A stretch of DNA of 64,000 nucleotides from Danxiaibacter sp048498555. Lineage in GTDB: Bacteria; Bacteroidota; Bacteroidia; Chitinophagales; Chitinophagaceae. The position numbers were made by a program, and so were the translations under genes. Below are positions 61,785-64,000 of the stretch, one piece after another. The stretch's first letter is position 1. Each line of letters opens with the position of its first letter. The stretch spans positions 1 through 64,000 of the forward strand of contig JBEHXT010000001.1 in the NCBI GenBank assembly GCA_048498555.1. The letters run 5' to 3'. The notes beneath the pieces were generated by a model, which did not search any database, had not been told where the DNA came from, and saw nothing but the letters and a program-made list of their open reading frames with translations.

Positions 61785-62318
61785 TTAAGCTGATTTTGCC
61801 AATTGAATGTTGGCGATCAGTTTGATATCTTCACCTAGGGCAAGTCCGCCGGTTTCTGTAAGTGCGTTGTAGGTAAGGCCAAACTCTTTGCGGTTTATTT
61901 TGCCTGTTACCTCAAACCCAAGTTTTGTATTACCCCAGGCATCTTTTGCCGTGCCACCGTATTCTGCATCGATGGTAACTTCTTTTGTAATGCCTTTCAT
62001 AGTAAGGTTGCCAGTAACTTCGTAAAGGTCACCTTTAGCTTTTTTGAAAGAAGTTGATTCAAAAGAAATCTGCGGGAATTGTTCTGCATCAAAAAACTCA
62101 GGAGATTTCAAGTGGCTGTCACGAGCTTCCTGACTGGTATTAATGCTGTTTACGTCCATTGTAAATGCCACTTTCGCATTTTCAAAATTGTCGCCGCTGG
62201 TTAATGCTTCTCCGCCGAAGCTGTTAAAAGCTCCCGTAACTGTAGAAATTACCAGGTGTTTTACCTTAAAATGAACCTCTGAATGTAGTGGGTCAATTAC
62301 CCATTTCGTTGCTTCCAT
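61785..62318 (-). CDS. Cytosolic YceI-family protein
   Basis: The 177-residue product has the full YceI fold (WVIDPLHSEVHFKVKHLVIS, VTGNLTMKGITKEVTIDAEY) but no signal peptide; it starts MEATKWVIDP directly. It is thus a paralogue of the downstream secreted copy. A palindrome at 62391-62401 lies about 70 bases upstream of its start and matches one before the tetR gene, suggesting control by that regulator. Confidence 0.92.
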   Translation of the reverse strand: MEATKWVIDPLHSEVHFKVKHLVISTVTGAFNSFGGEALTSGDNFENAKVAFTMDVNSINTSQEARDSHLKSPEFFDAEQFPQISFESTSFKKAKGDLYEVTGNLTMKGITKEVTIDAEYGGTAKDAWGNTKLGFEVTGKINRKEFGLTYNALTETGGLALGEDIKLIANIQLAKSA

Positions 62319-62390
62319 AACTGCTATTTAAAAATTAAAACGTTCAATATTATCGGGAGTTGAGGTTGAAAATATCGATGATATTATTTA

Positions 62391-62401
62391 TAACAGTGTT
62401 A
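62391..62401. promoter_or_regulatory. Putative TetR operator upstream of the YceI genes
   Basis: TAACAGTGTTA is an 11-base palindrome around one central base. The same palindrome occurs upstream of the neighbouring tetR gene. Position relative to the YceI gene start (about 70 bases) suits an operator. Confidence 0.6.
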
Positions 62402-62419
62402 TCTTTTTATGAAAAAAAA

Positions 62420-63025
62420 TTAGCTCACCAGTGCTTTGATAAAGCTGGCTATAGAATCTTCCAGGATCTTTTCCTTAAGATCATTAGAAACGGTCCCGTT
62501 GTTATTCATCATCTGTAAAGACACCTGGCCATGAAGCATGGACCAATAGGCGTGAAACTTAAGAAACGCATCCGAATCGGGATTTTTACTGTTTTTAATC
62601 GCTGTCTGTATCACAGAAATAATTACATCCGTAAATTCTTTCATCTCCGCAACCCGGCTAACAGTTTCGCAAGGCGGCATCCCCAACCCAAACATGAGCT
62701 GGTAATATGCTTTATTGCCAAAAGCGAATTTGAAGTAGGCTTTTGCAATGGCATCCAGTTGCTGACAGGATTCCTGGCGGCTTTCTTTTGCTTCCTTTAA
62801 TTGTTCTGACAGAATGCTGAAACCTTTGCGTGTAAACTCAAACAGAATAGCTTCTTTGTTTTCAAAATGCGTATATATAACGGGGATGCTGTATTCAATG
62901 GCATCCGCAATTTTGCGGATAGACAGTGTCTGCCACCCTTCGGTGGTAGCTATTTGCCAGGCTTCCTCAAGTATCGCAGCTTTTACCTGCTCCTTGTGCC
63001 TCAGTTTTCTTTCAGCTACTCCCAT
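62420..63025 (-). CDS. TetR/AcrR-family transcriptional regulator
   Basis: A 201-residue repressor from the ATG at 63025. The DNA-binding helix-turn-helix is at about 25-60 (WQTLSIRKIADAIEYSIPVI followed by YTHFENKEAILFEF), and the rest is a helical ligand domain like TetR_C with QLMFGLGMPPCETVS. The frame extends upstream to a TTG but the ATG is preferred. Matching palindromes lie before this gene and before the YceI pair, so it probably controls itself and them. The ligand is unknown. Confidence 0.92.
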   Translation of the reverse strand: MGVAERKLRHKEQVKAAILEEAWQIATTEGWQTLSIRKIADAIEYSIPVIYTHFENKEAILFEFTRKGFSILSEQLKEAKESRQESCQQLDAIAKAYFKFAFGNKAYYQLMFGLGMPPCETVSRVAEMKEFTDVIISVIQTAIKNSKNPDSDAFLKFHAYWSMLHGQVSLQMMNNNGTVSNDLKEKILEDSIASFIKALVS

Positions 63026-63045
63026 TATAACACTTTTAAAAAATA

Positions 63046-63056
63046 TAACACTGTTA
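63046..63056. promoter_or_regulatory. Putative autoregulatory TetR operator
   Basis: TAACACTGTTA, the reverse complement of the site at 62391-62401, lies about 20 bases before the tetR start codon. A half site (TATAACAC) follows closer to the start. This layout is typical of self-repression. Confidence 0.62.
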
Positions 63057-63381
63057 GCAAAATTACTATGTGGGTACGACTCCGCCAAAAGATTTTAGTT
63101 AAAGAAAAGCTTAGAGCCTAAAGCCAAAGCCTTAAACCTTTTACCTTGACAATTTAAGTGGCTAGACTTCAATGCTCAATTGAGCTCATAGTCACAAGTA
63201 AATATTCTGTTTAAATTAAGGTAGTTATTCTGGTGCCGGGCTAACGAACAACTATTAAGCATTCTTGCGTCGCACACTTGTACTGGTTGGTCTATATTGA
63301 GCTAAACCACCGTGCCGTATTGATTCGTGATCTAGGTTCTAAGTGTTGGGCTTTAGGCTTAAGCTTTGGGCTTTAAGCTTA
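63057..63381. repeat. Gap with GCTTTAGGCTTAAGC-type repeats
   Basis: CTTAGAGCCTAAAGCCAAAGCC (broken form, 63109-63135) and GGGCTTTAGGCTTAAGC with GGGCTTTAAGCTTATC (63348-63380) are inverted relatives of one repeat type. No gene is supported. The 3' end of the cyclophilin gene begins right after it. Confidence 0.45.
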
Positions 63382-64000
63382 TCAAAAAATCCAAAACTTC
63401 TTCTTTATCCGCACACGATACATTACTACATTCTGGTTCGGGCGATTATTTGCATCACGCGGAAGTTTTGAGATGGTATCAACAACATCCATTCCCTTCG
63501 TCACCATTCCGAATACTGTATATCGTCCGTCAAGATGCGGTGTGCCCCCATCCTTTTTATACACTTCACGCTGTTCTTGTGTAAATACCCGTTCATTATT
63601 CTTCGCTACTTTATCCAGCATTTCATCTGTAACTTTTTTTCCAACAACAATATAAAACTGGCAACCTGAAGAAGCTTTTTCGGGATTGTCATCTCTTGCC
63701 ATTCCAACTGCTCCGCGACGATGAAAATATTCTTCATTTATCTCAGCTGGAATTCTATATCCCACATCGCCATTGCCCAATGTTTCCTGCGGCCTGGCAT
63801 GCTTTGATTTTGGATCTCCTCCCTGTATTACAAATTCAGGAATGATGCGATGAAACAACAAGCTATCGTAGAATTTTTGCTTAACAAGTTTAAGCATGTT
63901 ATCGCGGTGTTTGGGTGTTTTATCATACAGCATCATTTCAATCTTTCCATAAGATGTAGTCAAAATAATCTTCTTCCTTTGGGCAATAGCAATTGTGCTT
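63382..64000 (-). CDS. Cyclophilin-type peptidyl-prolyl isomerase, 5' end cut by the window
   Basis: The frame stays open to the window edge, so the N-terminus is missing. The visible start reads STIAIAQRKKIILTTSYGKI, with AIAQ looking like the end of a signal peptide; this suggests a periplasmic enzyme. Cyclophilin blocks are TPKHRDNMLKLVKQKFYDSL, LFHRIIPEFVIQGGDPKSKH, GAVGMARDDNPEKASSGCQFYIV (shortened here to its key parts: the MAR and SGCQFYI segments) and YTVFGMVTKGMDVVDTI. It helps fold proteins by proline isomerisation. The length visible (206 residues) covers the whole catalytic domain. Confidence 0.92.
   Translation of the reverse strand, partial: STIAIAQRKKIILTTSYGKIEMMLYDKTPKHRDNMLKLVKQKFYDSLLFHRIIPEFVIQGGDPKSKHARPQETLGNGDVGYRIPAEINEEYFHRRGAVGMARDDNPEKASSGCQFYIVVGKKVTDEMLDKVAKNNERVFTQEQREVYKKDGGTPHLDGRYTVFGMVTKGMDVVDTISKLPRDANNRPNQNVVMYRVRIKKKFWIF

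Overview
The window looks like a chromosomal segment from a member of the Bacteroidota, most probably the family Chitinophagaceae. The evidence is the SusC/SusD pair, a CarboxypepD_reg-type TonB receptor, an OmpA protein with type-3 thrombospondin repeats, a Gfo/Idh/MocA dehydrogenase next to a DUF1080 lipoprotein, many secreted lipoproteins, weak Shine-Dalgarno signals and at least one promoter close to the TTTG-N19-TAnnTTTG consensus of this phylum. Gene density is moderate. Intergenic gaps carry several families of short degenerate dispersed repeats. No phage, insertion sequence, rRNA or CRISPR array is visible.

Layout. 0.4-10 kb: a rhodanese-thioredoxin lipoprotein overlapping a LysM protein, an RsmF-like rRNA methyltransferase, a three-gene proton-translocating transhydrogenase locus (pnt) interrupted by a GC-rich repeat-like insert, and secreted proteins of unknown role. 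10-10.4 kb: two tandem tRNA-Cys genes, each with its own terminator. 10.4-18.6 kb: housekeeping genes (nucleoside phosphorylase, dapF, corA, NUDIX, queuosine-precursor transporter, recF with a DUF721/DciA gene, CBS protein, DUF1232 protein). 18.7-25.1 kb: OmpA protein, two paralogous AraC regulators, plsC-like acyltransferase, ung. 25.5-32.6 kb: a secreted sugar-processing locus, with two large propeller-toroid proteins flanking a Tat-exported dehydrogenase and a DUF1080 lipoprotein. 32.7-36.1 kb: response regulator, coiled-coil protein and an EF-G-like GTPase. 36.7-43.5 kb: a SusC/SusD/SusE-like nutrient-uptake operon preceded by a striking tandem array of decayed copies of its own leader and signal-peptide region. 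43.6-50.8 kb: lipocalin-like lipoprotein, stand-alone TonB receptor, small acetyltransferase, GH36 alpha-galactosidase and quinone oxidoreductase. 50.8-53.3 kb: outer-membrane DUF481 protein and a pirin plus OsmC-ferredoxin pair. 53.3-57.2 kb: a four-gene operon with UbiA-like prenyltransferase, type III polyketide synthase, methyltransferase and flavoprotein. 57.4-64 kb: DUF6526 protein, YihY/BrkB protein, a PhnZ-like HD oxygenase, a TetR-YceI-YceI-DsbA group with matching palindromic operators, and the truncated end of a cyclophilin gene.

The most unusual items are the five-unit susC leader array (36.7-37.6 kb), the propeller-toroid/dehydrogenase/DUF1080 locus, the tRNA-Cys pair in which the second copy has a coupled change at the tertiary 19-56 pair, the type III PKS operon, and the TetR operator pair. 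Functions are inferred from motifs read by eye; no database search was possible.
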